Shown here: positions 1 to 9,967 of the stretch, in pieces | How the letters are laid out: every line of letters starts with the position of its first letter | Numbering within the stretch: the stretch's first letter is position 1 | DNA from: Amycolatopsis saalfeldensis | GTDB taxonomy: Bacteria; Actinomycetota; Actinomycetes; Mycobacteriales; Pseudonocardiaceae | Direction of reading: 5' to 3' | Length of the DNA: 64,000 nucleotides | Assembly: GCF_900110575.1 (NCBI RefSeq) | Contig: NZ_FOEF01000005.1 | Span: 310,001-374,000 of the forward strand | Notes under the pieces: model-generated | Told to the model about the DNA's origin: nothing | Database searches by the model: none | The model's input: the letters and a program-made list of their open reading frames with translations, nothing else | Made by a program: the position numbers and the translations under genes

Positions 1-1078
1 GCGGCACCTTCGCCTCCCGCATGTACCGCTCCACCGGGAAGTCACGCGTGTAGCCCGCGCCGCCGAGTACCTGGACCGCGTCCGTTGTCACCTTCATCGC
101 GCCGTCGGTCGCGATGAGTTTCGCGATGGAGGACTGGCGTTGGAAGTCCAGGCCGCGGTCGCGGCGGCGGGCGGCGTCGAGGTAGGTCGCGCGGGCCGAT
201 TCGACGGTTGCGGCCATGTCGGCCAGCAGGAATTCCAGGCCCTGGAACTCGATGATCGGGCGGCCGAACTGGGTGCGGCCCTTCGCGTACTCGACGGCTT
301 CGTCCAGGGCGGCCTGCGCCAGGCCCACCGCGCAGGCCGCGATGCCCAGCCGGCCCGAGCTGAGTGACGACAGCGCGATGCGCAGCCCCGCGCCCTCTTC
401 GCCGATCAGACGGCCGGCCGGCACCGCGGTGTCGTCGAAGATCAGCTGCGCGGTCGGCGAACCCGTGAGGCCCATCTTGCGTTCACGCGGCGCCGCCGAG
501 AGACCGGTTGTCGACGAGTCGACCAGCAGGCACGAGACGCCGTGGCTGCCTTCGCCGGTGCGGACCATGGTCGTGTAGAAGTCCGCGACGCCGGCGTGCG
601 TGATCCACGCCTTGGTGCCGTTGACCAGGTACTCGTCGCCGGCGAGCCGGGCCCGGGTGGACAGCGCGGCCGCGTCGGAGCCCGCCTGCGTCTCCGAAAG
701 CGCGTACGCGCCCAGCAGCTCGCCGCCCAGCATGTCCGGCAGCCAGCGGTCGCGCTGCTCGTCCGTGCCGTAGTGCGCCAGCGCGTAACAGGACATCGTG
801 TGCACCGACAGCCCGACGCCGACGGTCATCCACGCGGACGCGATCTCCTCAAGCGCCTGCAGGTACACCTCGTACGGCAGCTCCGCGCCGCCCCAGCGCT
901 CGGCGTACGGCAGCCCGAGCAGGCCCGACTTGCCGATCAGCGTGAACAGGTCACGGGGGAAGTTCTCGGCCTCTTCGTCCGCGGACGCCCGGGGCTTCAG
1001 CTCGTCACGGGCGATTTCGGTGACCAGCGCGAGCAGGTCCTCCGCCTCGGGAGTGGGCAGCAGTCGTTCGGCCGGCAT
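1..1078 (-). CDS. acyl-CoA dehydrogenase, 3' end cut by window
   Basis: Flavin-dependent enzyme that introduces an alpha,beta double bond into an acyl-CoA and passes electrons to ETF. About 359 residues are visible, starting MPAERLLPTPEAEDLLALV. The family signature YALSETQAGSDAA lies in the middle domain, and QVLGGAGYTRDFPVERYMR near the window edge is the typical C-terminal helical-domain motif. The catalytic Glu, usually in a following IYEGT motif, lies outside the window. The ATG at 1078 follows a GGAGGG ribosome site. The gene is divergent from a TetR gene, with a palindrome between them, so control by that regulator is likely. The acyl substrate cannot be read from sequence. Confidence 0.93.
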   Translation of the reverse strand, partial: MPAERLLPTPEAEDLLALVTEIARDELKPRASADEEAENFPRDLFTLIGKSGLLGLPYAERWGGAELPYEVYLQALEEIASAWMTVGVGLSVHTMSCYALAHYGTDEQRDRWLPDMLGGELLGAYALSETQAGSDAAALSTRARLAGDEYLVNGTKAWITHAGVADFYTTMVRTGEGSHGVSCLLVDSSTTGLSAAPRERKMGLTGSPTAQLIFDDTAVPAGRLIGEEGAGLRIALSSLSSGRLGIAACAVGLAQAALDEAVEYAKGRTQFGRPIIEFQGLEFLLADMAATVESARATYLDAARRRDRGLDFQRQSSIAKLIATDGAMKVTTDAVQVLGGAGYTRDFPVERYMREAKVP

Positions 1079-1099
1079 TGTTCCCTCCAGGACCAACCT

Positions 1100-1115
1100 G
1101 TACTGAAAACAGTAC
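1100..1115. promoter_or_regulatory. inverted repeat, probable TetR operator
   Basis: GTACTG-AAAA-CAGTAC is a perfect 6+4+6 inverted repeat in the 104-bp gap between the divergent acyl-CoA dehydrogenase and TetR genes. A further GTAC half-site follows at 1132-1135. Position and symmetry fit an autoregulatory operator that controls both genes. The protein-site pairing is inference. Confidence 0.6.
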
Positions 1116-1182
1116 TGCGGACTGAACGAGAGTACCGTAAGGAGGCCGGAGTTGTCCCCGACTCGTGAGGGATAGTGGTCCG

Positions 1183-1773
1183 ATGCCCGCACTCGAAGCC
1201 CGACGCCGGCCGACCGCTCGGCAGCAAGCGCTGCTGGCCGAGCTCGAGACGCTGTTCCTCGCGGAGGGCTTCGCCGGTTTCACGCTCGACGACCTCGCCT
1301 CCCGTCTCCGCTGCTCCAAGTCGACGCTGTACGCGCTCGCCCCCAGCAAGGAGCAGCTCGCGGTCAAGGTCGTGGCCCACTTCTTCCGCGGCGCCGCCGA
1401 GCGGATCGAGGAGCGGATCAACGGCATCGACGACGCGCGCAAGCTGATCGGGGAGTACCTCGCCGGCGTCTCGGCCCACCTGAACCGCGCGTCGGCCGCG
1501 TTCATGACCGACATCGCCGAGTTCGCCCCGGCCCGCGACACCTATCAGCTCAACAGCCGGGTCGCCGCCCGCCGCATCCGCGCGTTCATCGACAAGGGCG
1601 TGGCCGACGGCGTCTTCCGCGACGTGCACGCCCGGCTGGTCGCCGAGATGACCGGGCTGATCGTGGAGGGCATCCAGACCGGCGTGCTCGGCCGCCGCAC
1701 CGACGTTTCCGACGCCGAGGCATTCACCGCGCTGGGGGAATTGCTGCTCGGCGGCTTGACGAAAGACCACTGA
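1183..1773 (+). CDS. TetR/AcrR family transcriptional regulator
   Basis: A 196-residue DNA-binding repressor-type protein. The N-terminal helix-turn-helix is TLDDLASRLRCSKSTLYAL at about residues 35-53, followed by a ligand-binding helical domain. I chose ATG 1183 (MPALEARRRPTARQQ) over an in-frame GTG at 1165. It is transcribed divergently from the acyl-CoA dehydrogenase and shares the palindrome at 1100-1115 with it, so a repressor of acyl-CoA metabolism that responds to an acyl-CoA or fatty acid is the natural reading. The ligand is unknown. Confidence 0.88.
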   Translation: MPALEARRRPTARQQALLAELETLFLAEGFAGFTLDDLASRLRCSKSTLYALAPSKEQLAVKVVAHFFRGAAERIEERINGIDDARKLIGEYLAGVSAHLNRASAAFMTDIAEFAPARDTYQLNSRVAARRIRAFIDKGVADGVFRDVHARLVAEMTGLIVEGIQTGVLGRRTDVSDAEAFTALGELLLGGLTKDH

Positions 1774-1780
1774 CGCCGGT

Positions 1781-1826
1781 TGTCCGGTCGCAGGACACGA
1801 ATTGTCACCGGCTTGTCCTCTACACT
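1781..1826 (+). promoter_or_regulatory. promoter region of the PfkB kinase
   Basis: A TACACT -10 element at 1821-1826 ends seven bases before the GTG start, the geometry of a leaderless transcript. A TTGTCA sits upstream at 1802-1807, but the 13-base spacing is short. TGTCC-N7-GGACA at 1781-1797 is an inverted repeat that could be an operator. Confidence 0.4.
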
Positions 1827-1833
1827 CTCGCTC

Positions 1834-2790
1834 GTGATCGTGGTGGGTGGAGAGGCGCTGGTCGACCTCGTTCCTGGTGAACCGTTGGATTCCCCTGTGT
1901 CTAATTCCACAGTGGACGGTGGCTTGCGCGCGCTGCTGCCCCGCCTCGGCGGCGGGCCGTACAACGTCGCGCTGGCGGCCGGGCGGCTCGGCGTGCCGAC
2001 GTCGTTCCTGTCCCGGGTTTCCACCGACCGCTTCGGCGGTGCGCTCGTCGAGCGGCTGGTGGACTCCGGTGTCGACACTTCGCTGATCCAGCGCGGGGAC
2101 GAGCCGACCACGCTCGCCGTCGTCGCGCTCGACGAGAAGGGTGCCGCGCGGTACACGTTCTACGTCGAGGGCACGGCGGACCGGCTGGTGCGCGACCCCG
2201 GAACCCTGCCCGACGAAGCCACCGCGCTTTCCCTCGGCACGCTCGGCATGGTGCTGGAACCGGGCGCGAGCGCCTACGAAGCCATGCTGCGCCGCGAGTC
2301 CGCGCGCGGCACACTCACCGTGCTGGATCCGAACATCCGCGAAGCGCTGATCGGCGAACCGGGCGCGTACCGGGAGCGGTTCGCCTCGTGGCTGCCCGAT
2401 GTCCGGTTGCTGAAGATCTCCGACGACGACGCCGCCTGGCTCACCGAGGGCGCCGATCCGGTGGCCGCCGCGAAGGCGTGGGTCGAGTCCGGAGTGGACG
2501 CCGTGGTGCTCACCCGTGGCGCCGAAGGCATCTCGGTGATCACCGCCGCAGGTGAGCTGGCCCACGTGCCGTCGCGGCGGGTCGAAGTGGTCGACACGAT
2601 CGGCGCCGGCGACACCGTCCAGGGCGCGCTGCTCGCCTGGCTGCACACGCGCGAGGTGCGTGACCTGGCCGCACTGGACGCGGCCGCGTGGCGCGAGGCT
2701 CTTTCCTTCGCGGCGAAAGCTGCTTCCATCACGGTTTCGCGCAGTGGCGCGGAGCCGCCCACGGCCGCGGAGATGGCATCCACCGTGTGA
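1834..2790 (+). CDS. PfkB family carbohydrate kinase (fructokinase-like)
   Basis: A 318-residue cytosolic sugar kinase of the ribokinase/PfkB fold, which phosphorylates a sugar with ATP. The N-terminal PfkB signature surrounds GGGPYNVALAAGRLG. The C-terminal signature DTIGAGDTVQGALLAW contains the catalytic Asp and the anion-hole GAGD. The start is GTG 1834, giving MIVVGGEALVDLVPG; upstream codons in frame read across the promoter and do not look like protein. Length and motifs resemble fructokinases, but PfkB substrate specificity cannot be fixed by eye. It stands alone between the TetR gene and citrate synthase. Confidence 0.88.
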   Translation: MIVVGGEALVDLVPGEPLDSPVSNSTVDGGLRALLPRLGGGPYNVALAAGRLGVPTSFLSRVSTDRFGGALVERLVDSGVDTSLIQRGDEPTTLAVVALDEKGAARYTFYVEGTADRLVRDPGTLPDEATALSLGTLGMVLEPGASAYEAMLRRESARGTLTVLDPNIREALIGEPGAYRERFASWLPDVRLLKISDDDAAWLTEGADPVAAAKAWVESGVDAVVLTRGAEGISVITAAGELAHVPSRRVEVVDTIGAGDTVQGALLAWLHTREVRDLAALDAAAWREALSFAAKAASITVSRSGAEPPTAAEMASTV

Positions 2791-2983
2791 ACCTGGTCCC
2801 AAAGGGGCCACTCAAGGCAACGCATCGAGTGCGCGGGAGTCCTTACCTCGACTAACGTGGGGGTCGAATTCATACCCCAGCGGGGCGGTGTGCAGCGAGG
2901 CGCGTGTTTCCTCGCGTGAACACGTGGCTACCTGTGAGATCTACAGGCGCCGCCGGCCCGTGCCCAACGTGAGAGGGACCTGC

Positions 2984-4300
<1,317 letters not shown>

Positions 4301-4314
4301 GTTCCGCTCCGGCG

Positions 4315-4349
4315 AACGCCCCGTCGTGCCTCGGCACGGCGGGGCGTTT
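4315..4349 (+). terminator. rho-independent terminator after gltA
   Basis: AACGCCCCGTCGTGCC pairs with GGCACGGCGGGGCGTT across a two-base loop (one G-T pair) and runs into TTTA. It lies 14 bases after the citrate synthase stop and just before the photolyase start. Confidence 0.85.
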
Positions 4350-4362
4350 ATCGTTGGGCCCC

Positions 4363-5724
4363 ATGACGATGGAAGCGCCGGTGGTGCTCTGGTTCCGCCG
4401 GGACCTCCGGCTCGGTGACCACGCCGCGTTGCACGAGGCGGCGAAGCACAGCAAACATGTGCTCGCGCTGTACGTCCTCGACGAGGCGCTCATCAAGCCT
4501 TCGGGCGCGCCGCGGATGGCCTTCCTGCTCGGCTGTCTGAGCGAGCTGGACAACGCGCTGGGCGGCCGGCTGATGATCGTCACCGGCGACCCGGTGCGCG
4601 AGGTCGTGCAGGCCGCCCGTGACATCGGAGCCTCGGCTGTGCACGTCAGCTCCGACACCGGCCCGTACGGCCGCCGCCGGGACGCCGAGGTGGCGAAAGC
4701 GTTGGCGGACAACAACATCGGGTGGGTCGAGACGGGCTCGCCGTATGCTGTCACGCCCGGGCGCGTCACGAAGCCGGACGGCGATCCGTACCGGGTCTTC
4801 ACGCCGTTCCACCGCGCGTGGACGCGGCACGGCTGGCCGCGGCCCGCGGAGACCGGACCGTCTCTTGTGGACTGGCTGAAGCCGGGGAAGTCCGCGAAGC
4901 TGCCGAAACCGCCGTCGCTGGGGGAGATGCGGCTGCCCGCGCCGGGCGAGGAGGCGGCGCTGGACGCGTGGCACACGTTCCTCGGCTCCGGCATCGAAAC
5001 CTATGACACCGACCGCGACCGGCCCGATCGCGAGGGCACCACGCGGCTCTCGCCGTACTTGCGCTGGGGCGCGATCCACCCGCGCACGATGCTCGCGGAC
5101 CTGGCCGGAGACGAGCGGGCGGGCGCGAAGTCCTTGCGCGCCGAGCTGTGCTGGCGCGAGTTCCACGCCGACGTCCTGTGGCACCGCCCCAAAACGGCGC
5201 GCGAGAACTACGACCGCCGTTTCGACCGGTTGGTGTGCGAAACCGGTGCGGCGGCGCGACAGGCGTTCGACCAGTGGTGCGAGGGCCGCACCGGCTACCC
5301 GGTGGTGGACGCGGGAATGCGCCAGCTGCTCGCCGAGGGCTGGATGCACAACCGGATCCGGATGGTCGTCGCGAGCTTCCTGGTCAAGGACCTGCACCTG
5401 CCGTGGCAGTGGGGCGCGCGGCACTTCATGCGCCACCTGGTGGACGGCGACCTCGCCTCCAACCAGCTCAACTGGCAGTGGGTCGCGGGCTCCGGCACCG
5501 ACGCCGCGCCGTACTTCCGCGTCTTCAATCCCCTTACGCAGGGCGAAAAGTTCGACCCCGTCGGCGATTACGTCCGCAAGTACGTGCCGGAGCTGCGCGG
5601 TGTCGAGGGCAAGGCCGTGCACCAGCTGAAGCAGCGCCCGGCCGGGTACCCGGAGCCGATGGTGGAGCACGCCCACGAACGCCAGGTGGCGTTGGCGCGG
5701 TACGGCGCCATCACCGGCTCCTGA
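4363..5724 (+). CDS. phr: deoxyribodipyrimidine photolyase
   Basis: Light-driven repair of cyclobutane pyrimidine dimers with FADH- and an antenna chromophore. The 453-residue protein begins MTMEAPVVLWFRRDLRLGDH, the N-terminal Rossmann photolyase signature. The C-terminal FAD-binding domain contains RLSPYLRWGAIHPR, ELCWREFHADV, the GYPVVDAGMRQL block, the WMHNRIRMVVASFLVKDL motif and DGDLASNQLNWQWVAGSG. ATG 4363 and ATG 4369 are both possible starts. It begins just after the gltA terminator, with a TTATCGT element close upstream, so a short or absent leader is likely. Its stop nearly abuts the convergent serine hydrolase. Confidence 0.95.
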   Translation: MTMEAPVVLWFRRDLRLGDHAALHEAAKHSKHVLALYVLDEALIKPSGAPRMAFLLGCLSELDNALGGRLMIVTGDPVREVVQAARDIGASAVHVSSDTGPYGRRRDAEVAKALADNNIGWVETGSPYAVTPGRVTKPDGDPYRVFTPFHRAWTRHGWPRPAETGPSLVDWLKPGKSAKLPKPPSLGEMRLPAPGEEAALDAWHTFLGSGIETYDTDRDRPDREGTTRLSPYLRWGAIHPRTMLADLAGDERAGAKSLRAELCWREFHADVLWHRPKTARENYDRRFDRLVCETGAAARQAFDQWCEGRTGYPVVDAGMRQLLAEGWMHNRIRMVVASFLVKDLHLPWQWGARHFMRHLVDGDLASNQLNWQWVAGSGTDAAPYFRVFNPLTQGEKFDPVGDYVRKYVPELRGVEGKAVHQLKQRPAGYPEPMVEHAHERQVALARYGAITGS

Positions 5725-5727
5725 GCC

Positions 5728-6901
5728 TCACCGGGTGATCGCGTCCGCGATCTTCCCCACGATCGCGGGCTGGCCCTCGGTTTCCTTCGAGGTGGAGTTG
5801 ACGCCAGTTATCGGCCCGCCGCTTCAGGTCACGGGTGGCCCAGACGCCGTTGGTGTAGCCGTAGCGGGTGCCGGTCTTGCCCCAGACGGTGATCCCGTTG
5901 ACCGTGGAGGTCATCAGGCCCTGGCTGTAGTACGCGTCCTGGTCGGTGCCGAACATCTTCACCCCCGGCACGGTGAACATCCGCGCCAGCTGGGGCGCCG
6001 GCAGGAGCTGCCCGCGGAAGAGCGCGGTGAGGAACGTGTCCAGGTCGGCCGCGGTGGAGATCATCTCGCCCGCCGCCCACGGGATCGACTGGTTCATCCG
6101 GGTCAGGTCCACCAGCTGCCCGTTCACGGCGAGGTAGCCGTGCGCGTACGGCGCGGGCAGCTCCGGGTTGTTGCCCGGCACGGAGGTTTCACGCAGGCCC
6201 AGCGGCCGGATCACCTGGTCGCGCATCACGTCGGCGTACGGGCGGCCGGTCAGCTTCTCCACCAGCAGGCCCGCGACCAGGTAGCTCGTGTTCGTGTACT
6301 GCTGCGCGCTGCCCGGGGCGAAGACGATCGGGTGCCGGAACGCCGTGGCCAGCACCTGTTCCGGGGTGAACACGGTGTACCGGTGGTCGAAAGTCCACTG
6401 TGGATCGTCGGGCAGGTCCACGCCGGGCAGGCCGCTGGTGTGGTTGAGCAGCTGGGCGACGGTGATCGGCGGGTAGCCCGCGGGCAGCAGCCCGGGCAGG
6501 TACCGCTGCACCGGGGCGTCGAGGTCGACGCGGTGCTGTGCGGCCAGCTGCAGCACCAGCACGGCGGTGAACGTCTTGGTGATGCTGCCGATCCGGAAGT
6601 GCGCGTCGGCCGGGACCGGCGCCCCGGTCTTCAGGTCAGCCGTCCCGGAGGTCCCGGCCCAGGCGCCCGCCGAGCCGCGGACCTGCAGCAGCGCGCCGGT
6701 CTCGTCGGCGTTCGGCAGCCCGGCGATGGCGGCCTGCAGCGCTGCGGGGTTCAACGGCGGGAGTGGGGTCCTCGCCCCGGCGGCGGGCTGTGACACCGCC
6801 CCGGAGCCGGCGGCGAACGCGGCCGGCGCGGCCGTCACGGACAGCAGGGTGGCGGCGGCCAACGTCGCCGCCAGCCCGCGGATCAGTGGATTTCTTTTCA
6901 T
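5728..6901 (-). pseudogene. secreted serine hydrolase (class C beta-lactamase / D-Ala-D-Ala carboxypeptidase type), frameshifted
   Basis: A secreted penicillin-recognising serine hydrolase: signal peptide at residues 1-31 with an AFAA cleavage region, then S106-I-T-K109 (SxxK nucleophile), Y202-T-N204 and K342-T-G, the full catalytic triad of motifs. It resembles the Streptomyces R61 DD-carboxypeptidase. After residue about 362 (WATRDLKRR) the frame is broken. The original frame runs on into the photolyase antisense, whereas a one-base shift near 5795-5810 restores VNSTSKETEGQPAIVGKIAD and a stop at 5728-5730. All catalytic motifs lie before the break. The shift may be a real mutation or a sequencing error. 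Confidence 0.8.
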
Positions 6902-6978
6902 GCCAACGAGTCTTTCGGCTCCCACCCGGTCCGCCATCGGGGAGATACCCGGACCCGGCCACCTAGGGGGCGGCCGGG

Positions 6979-8172
6979 TCAGCGGCGCAGCGCCTCGGCC
7001 AGCTTCACGCGGCTGCCGACGCGCAGCACGCCGTTCTGGTAGATCCGCGCGCCCAGCCAGGTGACCAGCGCGATCGACGCGATCGTCAGCACCAGCGACG
7101 TCACGATCTCCCAGGGTGCCGCCGCACCGGTGGCGATCCGCGCCGGCATCAGCACCGGCGAGAGCAGCGGGATCAGCGAGACGACCCGCGTCGCGGTGCC
7201 GTCCGGTGACTGGGTGAGCAGGTTGATCCCCACGATGAAGCCGATGATCAACGCGATGTTCACCGGCCCCACCACCGTCTGCGTGTCCTCCTGCCGCGAG
7301 ACCAGCGAGCCGGCGGCGCCGTAGATCATGGCGTACAACAGGAATCCCAGCAGGTACCAGACGATGCCCCAGACGGCGGCCCCCGCCGCGACGCCGGATA
7401 CCGACAGCACGCCGGTCCCGGTGGCCACGGCCAGGCCCACCACGGCGAGGATGCCGAGCTGGACGAGCCCGACCACGCCGAGCCCGATCACCTTGCCCAG
7501 CAGCAAATGCCACGGCCGCACGGTGGAGAGCAGGATCTCCACCACCCGGCTGGACTTCTCCTCCACCACGCCCTGGGCGACCAGCATCCCGTAGGTGATG
7601 ATGCTCATGTACAACAGGATCGCGACGACCAGCCCGATCACGAGCTTCTGTCCGTGGTCGGCGTCGCGCGGCTCCAGCGGCGGTGCGACGTCGACGTGCG
7701 CTGCCGAGACGGTCTGTCGCACCTGCACCGGGTCGAGGTGGGCGGCGGACAGCTGCGCATCGAGCACCTGCTGCTGCACGATGCCGTCGAGTACGGCCTG
7801 CAGTTTGGTGTCCAGTGTGGACTTCACGGTGACGCGGAGCCGGGAGGCGCTGCCGGACACGAGCGCGTTGGCGTCCCCGGCCCGGACCTGAGCCTGTCCG
7901 TCCTCTTCGGACGCCGCGGTGACGGTCTCGAACTTGTCCCCGACCTGTGCGCCGGCCGCCTGCAACTCCTGGGCGATGCCCTGGGCCTGGCCGGTGAGGG
8001 CGATCGTGGTCGTGCTGGAGGAACTGGCGAGGAACGCTTGCAGCGCGACATAACCGCACAGCAGCACCAAGAGCACCGCGGTGCTGACCACAAAGGAGCG
8101 TGTCCGCAGCCGGGTGTTCAGCTCGCGCTTGGCGACCAGCCGGACGGCGCGCGCGGGGCTGATGCGGGTCAT
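6979..8172 (-). CDS. ABC-2 type transporter permease (NatB-like)
   Basis: A 397-residue membrane component of an ABC exporter. There is one TM helix near residues 25-45 (TAVLLVLLCGYVALQAFLA), a large extracytoplasmic loop to about residue 180, then about five TM segments, the usual NatB/YhaP architecture. Its ATG overlaps the TGA of the ATP-binding gene (ATGA), so the two are translationally coupled. It is last in a four-gene operon led by an XRE-type repressor. The substrate is unknown; related systems export sodium or antimicrobials. Confidence 0.9.
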   Translation of the reverse strand: MTRISPARAVRLVAKRELNTRLRTRSFVVSTAVLLVLLCGYVALQAFLASSSSTTTIALTGQAQGIAQELQAAGAQVGDKFETVTAASEEDGQAQVRAGDANALVSGSASRLRVTVKSTLDTKLQAVLDGIVQQQVLDAQLSAAHLDPVQVRQTVSAAHVDVAPPLEPRDADHGQKLVIGLVVAILLYMSIITYGMLVAQGVVEEKSSRVVEILLSTVRPWHLLLGKVIGLGVVGLVQLGILAVVGLAVATGTGVLSVSGVAAGAAVWGIVWYLLGFLLYAMIYGAAGSLVSRQEDTQTVVGPVNIALIIGFIVGINLLTQSPDGTATRVVSLIPLLSPVLMPARIATGAAAPWEIVTSLVLTIASIALVTWLGARIYQNGVLRVGSRVKLAEALRR

Positions 8173-9086
8173 GCCGCGTCTCCTTGGTTCGTGGCGCCGG
8201 TGTCGCGGAACAGCTCGGTGAGCGAGCGGCCTTGCCGGCTGAACTCCGTGACCGGCCCGGTCGCCAGCGCGGCGGCCAGCACCGCCTGGTCGTCCGCGCC
8301 CGCGGTCAGCTCCAGCACGGTCGTCGGCCCGCGCTCTTCGAGGACACGCACCCCCGGCACCGTCGAAGCCCAGCCGGGCCGGGTGCCCGGCGCCGTGACG
8401 ACCAGCCGGCTGCTCGCGCCGCGGGTCAGCTCGGCCACCGTGCCGACGGCGGTCATCCGTCCGTTCCGGATGATCCCGACGCGGTCGCACAGCCGCTCGA
8501 CCAGGTCCAGCTGGTGACTGGAGAACACCACGGGCACGCCGTTCGCGGCCTTCTCGCGCAGCACCCCGCTCATCACGTCGACGGCCAGCGGGTCGAGGCC
8601 GGAGAACGGCTCGTCGAGCACCAGCACGGCCGGGTCGTGCACCAGCGCGGCGGCGAGCTGCACCCGTTGCTGGTTGCCGAGGCTGAGCTTCTGCACCTCG
8701 TCCTTGCGCCGCTCGCCGAGGCCGAGCCGGGCCAGCCACAGCTCGGCGCCGCGGTGCGCTTCGTTGGTGCTCAGCCCGTGCAGCTCGGCCAGGTAGACGA
8801 GCTGGTCGAGCACCTTCATCTTCGGGTACAGGCCGCGTTCCTCGGGCATGTACCCGATGCTCGTGCGGGTCTCGTGCGTGATCGGCCGCCCGTCGAACCG
8901 GACTTCCCCGGAGTCGGCGGCCAGCACCCCCAGCGCGATCCGCATCGTGGTGGTCTTGCCCGCGCCGTTGCCGCCGACGAACCCGAACAGCTCACCGGCG
9001 CGCACGTCGAACGTGACCTCGTCCAGCGCGACTTTTTCCCCGTACCGCTTGGAGATCCGGTCGATCTCCAGCGCCGGCCCGGTCAT
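8169..9086 (-). CDS. ABC transporter ATP-binding protein (NatA-like)
   Basis: A 305-residue cytoplasmic ATPase subunit that pairs with the downstream NatB-like permease. Walker A is GGNGAGKTTT at about residues 38-47, the signature is LSLGNQQRVQLA, Walker B is AVLVLDEPFSG, and the switch His sits in VVFSSHQ. A C-terminal domain of about 90 residues follows, as in exporter ATPases. The signature has N where LSGGQ has G, and Q follows, a common NatA variation. Start and stop both overlap neighbours by four bases. Confidence 0.93.
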   Translation of the reverse strand: MTGPALEIDRISKRYGEKVALDEVTFDVRAGELFGFVGGNGAGKTTTMRIALGVLAADSGEVRFDGRPITHETRTSIGYMPEERGLYPKMKVLDQLVYLAELHGLSTNEAHRGAELWLARLGLGERRKDEVQKLSLGNQQRVQLAAALVHDPAVLVLDEPFSGLDPLAVDVMSGVLREKAANGVPVVFSSHQLDLVERLCDRVGIIRNGRMTAVGTVAELTRGASSRLVVTAPGTRPGWASTVPGVRVLEERGPTTVLELTAGADDQAVLAAALATGPVTEFSRQGRSLTELFRDTGATNQGDAA

Positions 9087-9634
9087 GCCGGGACCTCCGG
9101 TACGTCGAGGAAGTCTTCGGGGTCGTCGTCCGGCAGCGTCCAGCCGAGGATCAACGACGGGAGGGTGGACCCGGTGACCAGCAGCGCGGCCAGCATCGTC
9201 GCGCCGCGGACCGCGCCGTCCGGCTGGCGCATCATGGCCAGCGCGTAGAACAGTGCGATCAGCATCAGGTAGATCATCACCTGGTAGGCGAGGAAAGTGG
9301 TGCGGTGGCGCCATTCGCGCTCCCGCTCGTCGAGCAGCCGCGAGAAGCTGTCGCTCATCTTGCCGGTGACGATGCGCTGCGGCACGAAGCCGGCGCCGGT
9401 GATCAGGAATCCCACGCCCCACAACACGGGGAACAGCCAGATCGGGACGAACGTGATCGCCGCCGCCGCGCCGATCAGGATCAAGTTCCCGGCCACCGTC
9501 ACGCCGACGAGCTGGCGCCGCCGCTGCCGAGTGCGCCAGCCGCGGAGCTTCAACGCCCGCTTGGCGGCCTGCTCCTCGGCCTGGTCGAGCTGTCGTTCCC
9601 AGAAGGCGGCGAGGCGCCCCCGTTTCGTCGTCAT
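9083..9634 (-). CDS. small integral membrane protein of the XRE-ABC operon
   Basis: 183 residues with a basic, coiled-coil-like N-terminus (FWERQLDQAEEQAAKRAL), two TM helices at about residues 43-62 and 66-83, a charged linker (SRLLDEREREWRHR) and two more TM helices at about 113-135 and 145-165. No enzymatic motif is visible. Its position between a small XRE regulator and an ABC exporter, with ATGA overlaps on both sides, suggests a partner or sensor of the exporter. I do not recognise a named family. Confidence 0.75.
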   Translation of the reverse strand: MTTKRGRLAAFWERQLDQAEEQAAKRALKLRGWRTRQRRRQLVGVTVAGNLILIGAAAAITFVPIWLFPVLWGVGFLITGAGFVPQRIVTGKMSDSFSRLLDEREREWRHRTTFLAYQVMIYLMLIALFYALAMMRQPDGAVRGATMLAALLVTGSTLPSLILGWTLPDDDPEDFLDVPEVPA

Positions 9635-9900
9635 GCTCCCCCCTCTCGATAAACCTGCGTGGACAACGGCGCGAACGGCTCGCGGCTGAACACCGCCTCC
9701 ACCGGCAGCCCGAACACCGCGCAGATGCGGAACGCCAGGTCAAGACTCGGGTAGTGATCCCCACGCTCCAACGCCCCGATCGTCTGTGGGTTGACCTCCA
9801 CCGCTTCGGCCAGCGCCGCCCGGCTCAACCCCCGCTCCACCCGAAGCACGGGCAACCGGTTGTGAATCGGCAGCTCTTTGCCGCGTCTTACCGGGCTCAT
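9631..9900 (-). CDS. small XRE-family transcriptional regulator
   Basis: An 89-residue Cro/CI-type helix-turn-helix protein: LRVERGLSRAALAEAVEVNP followed by QTIGALERGDHYPSLDLAFRI. Such short proteins, related to Bacillus YozG, often lead operons with membrane proteins and ABC exporters. The ATG at 9900 is embedded in a perfect palindrome. A TTGACG -35 (9936-9931) lies 17 bases before the weak -10 AACAGT (9913-9908), so transcription would start almost at the ATG and binding at the palindrome would block it. The stop overlaps the next start. Confidence 0.85.
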   Translation of the reverse strand: MSPVRRGKELPIHNRLPVLRVERGLSRAALAEAVEVNPQTIGALERGDHYPSLDLAFRICAVFGLPVEAVFSREPFAPLSTQVYREGGA

Positions 9901-9916
9901 GCAACGTACTGTTGCA
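9900..9916 (-). promoter_or_regulatory. palindromic operator over promoter and start codon
   Basis: TGCAAC-GTACT-GTTGCA is a perfect 6+5+6 inverted repeat spanning the -10 region and the first base of the XRE gene's ATG. It is a strong candidate for autorepression of the whole four-gene operon. Confidence 0.7.
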
Positions 9917-9967
9917 AAAACCCAATGGGTCGTCAAGTCTGGTGAACGGTCTTGGTGCGGGGGCGCT

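Noticed and set aside
997-2811. 604-codon minus-strand open frame across the TetR and PfkB genes
   Set aside because: No recognisable domain; Arg/Gly/His-rich composition of an antisense shadow.
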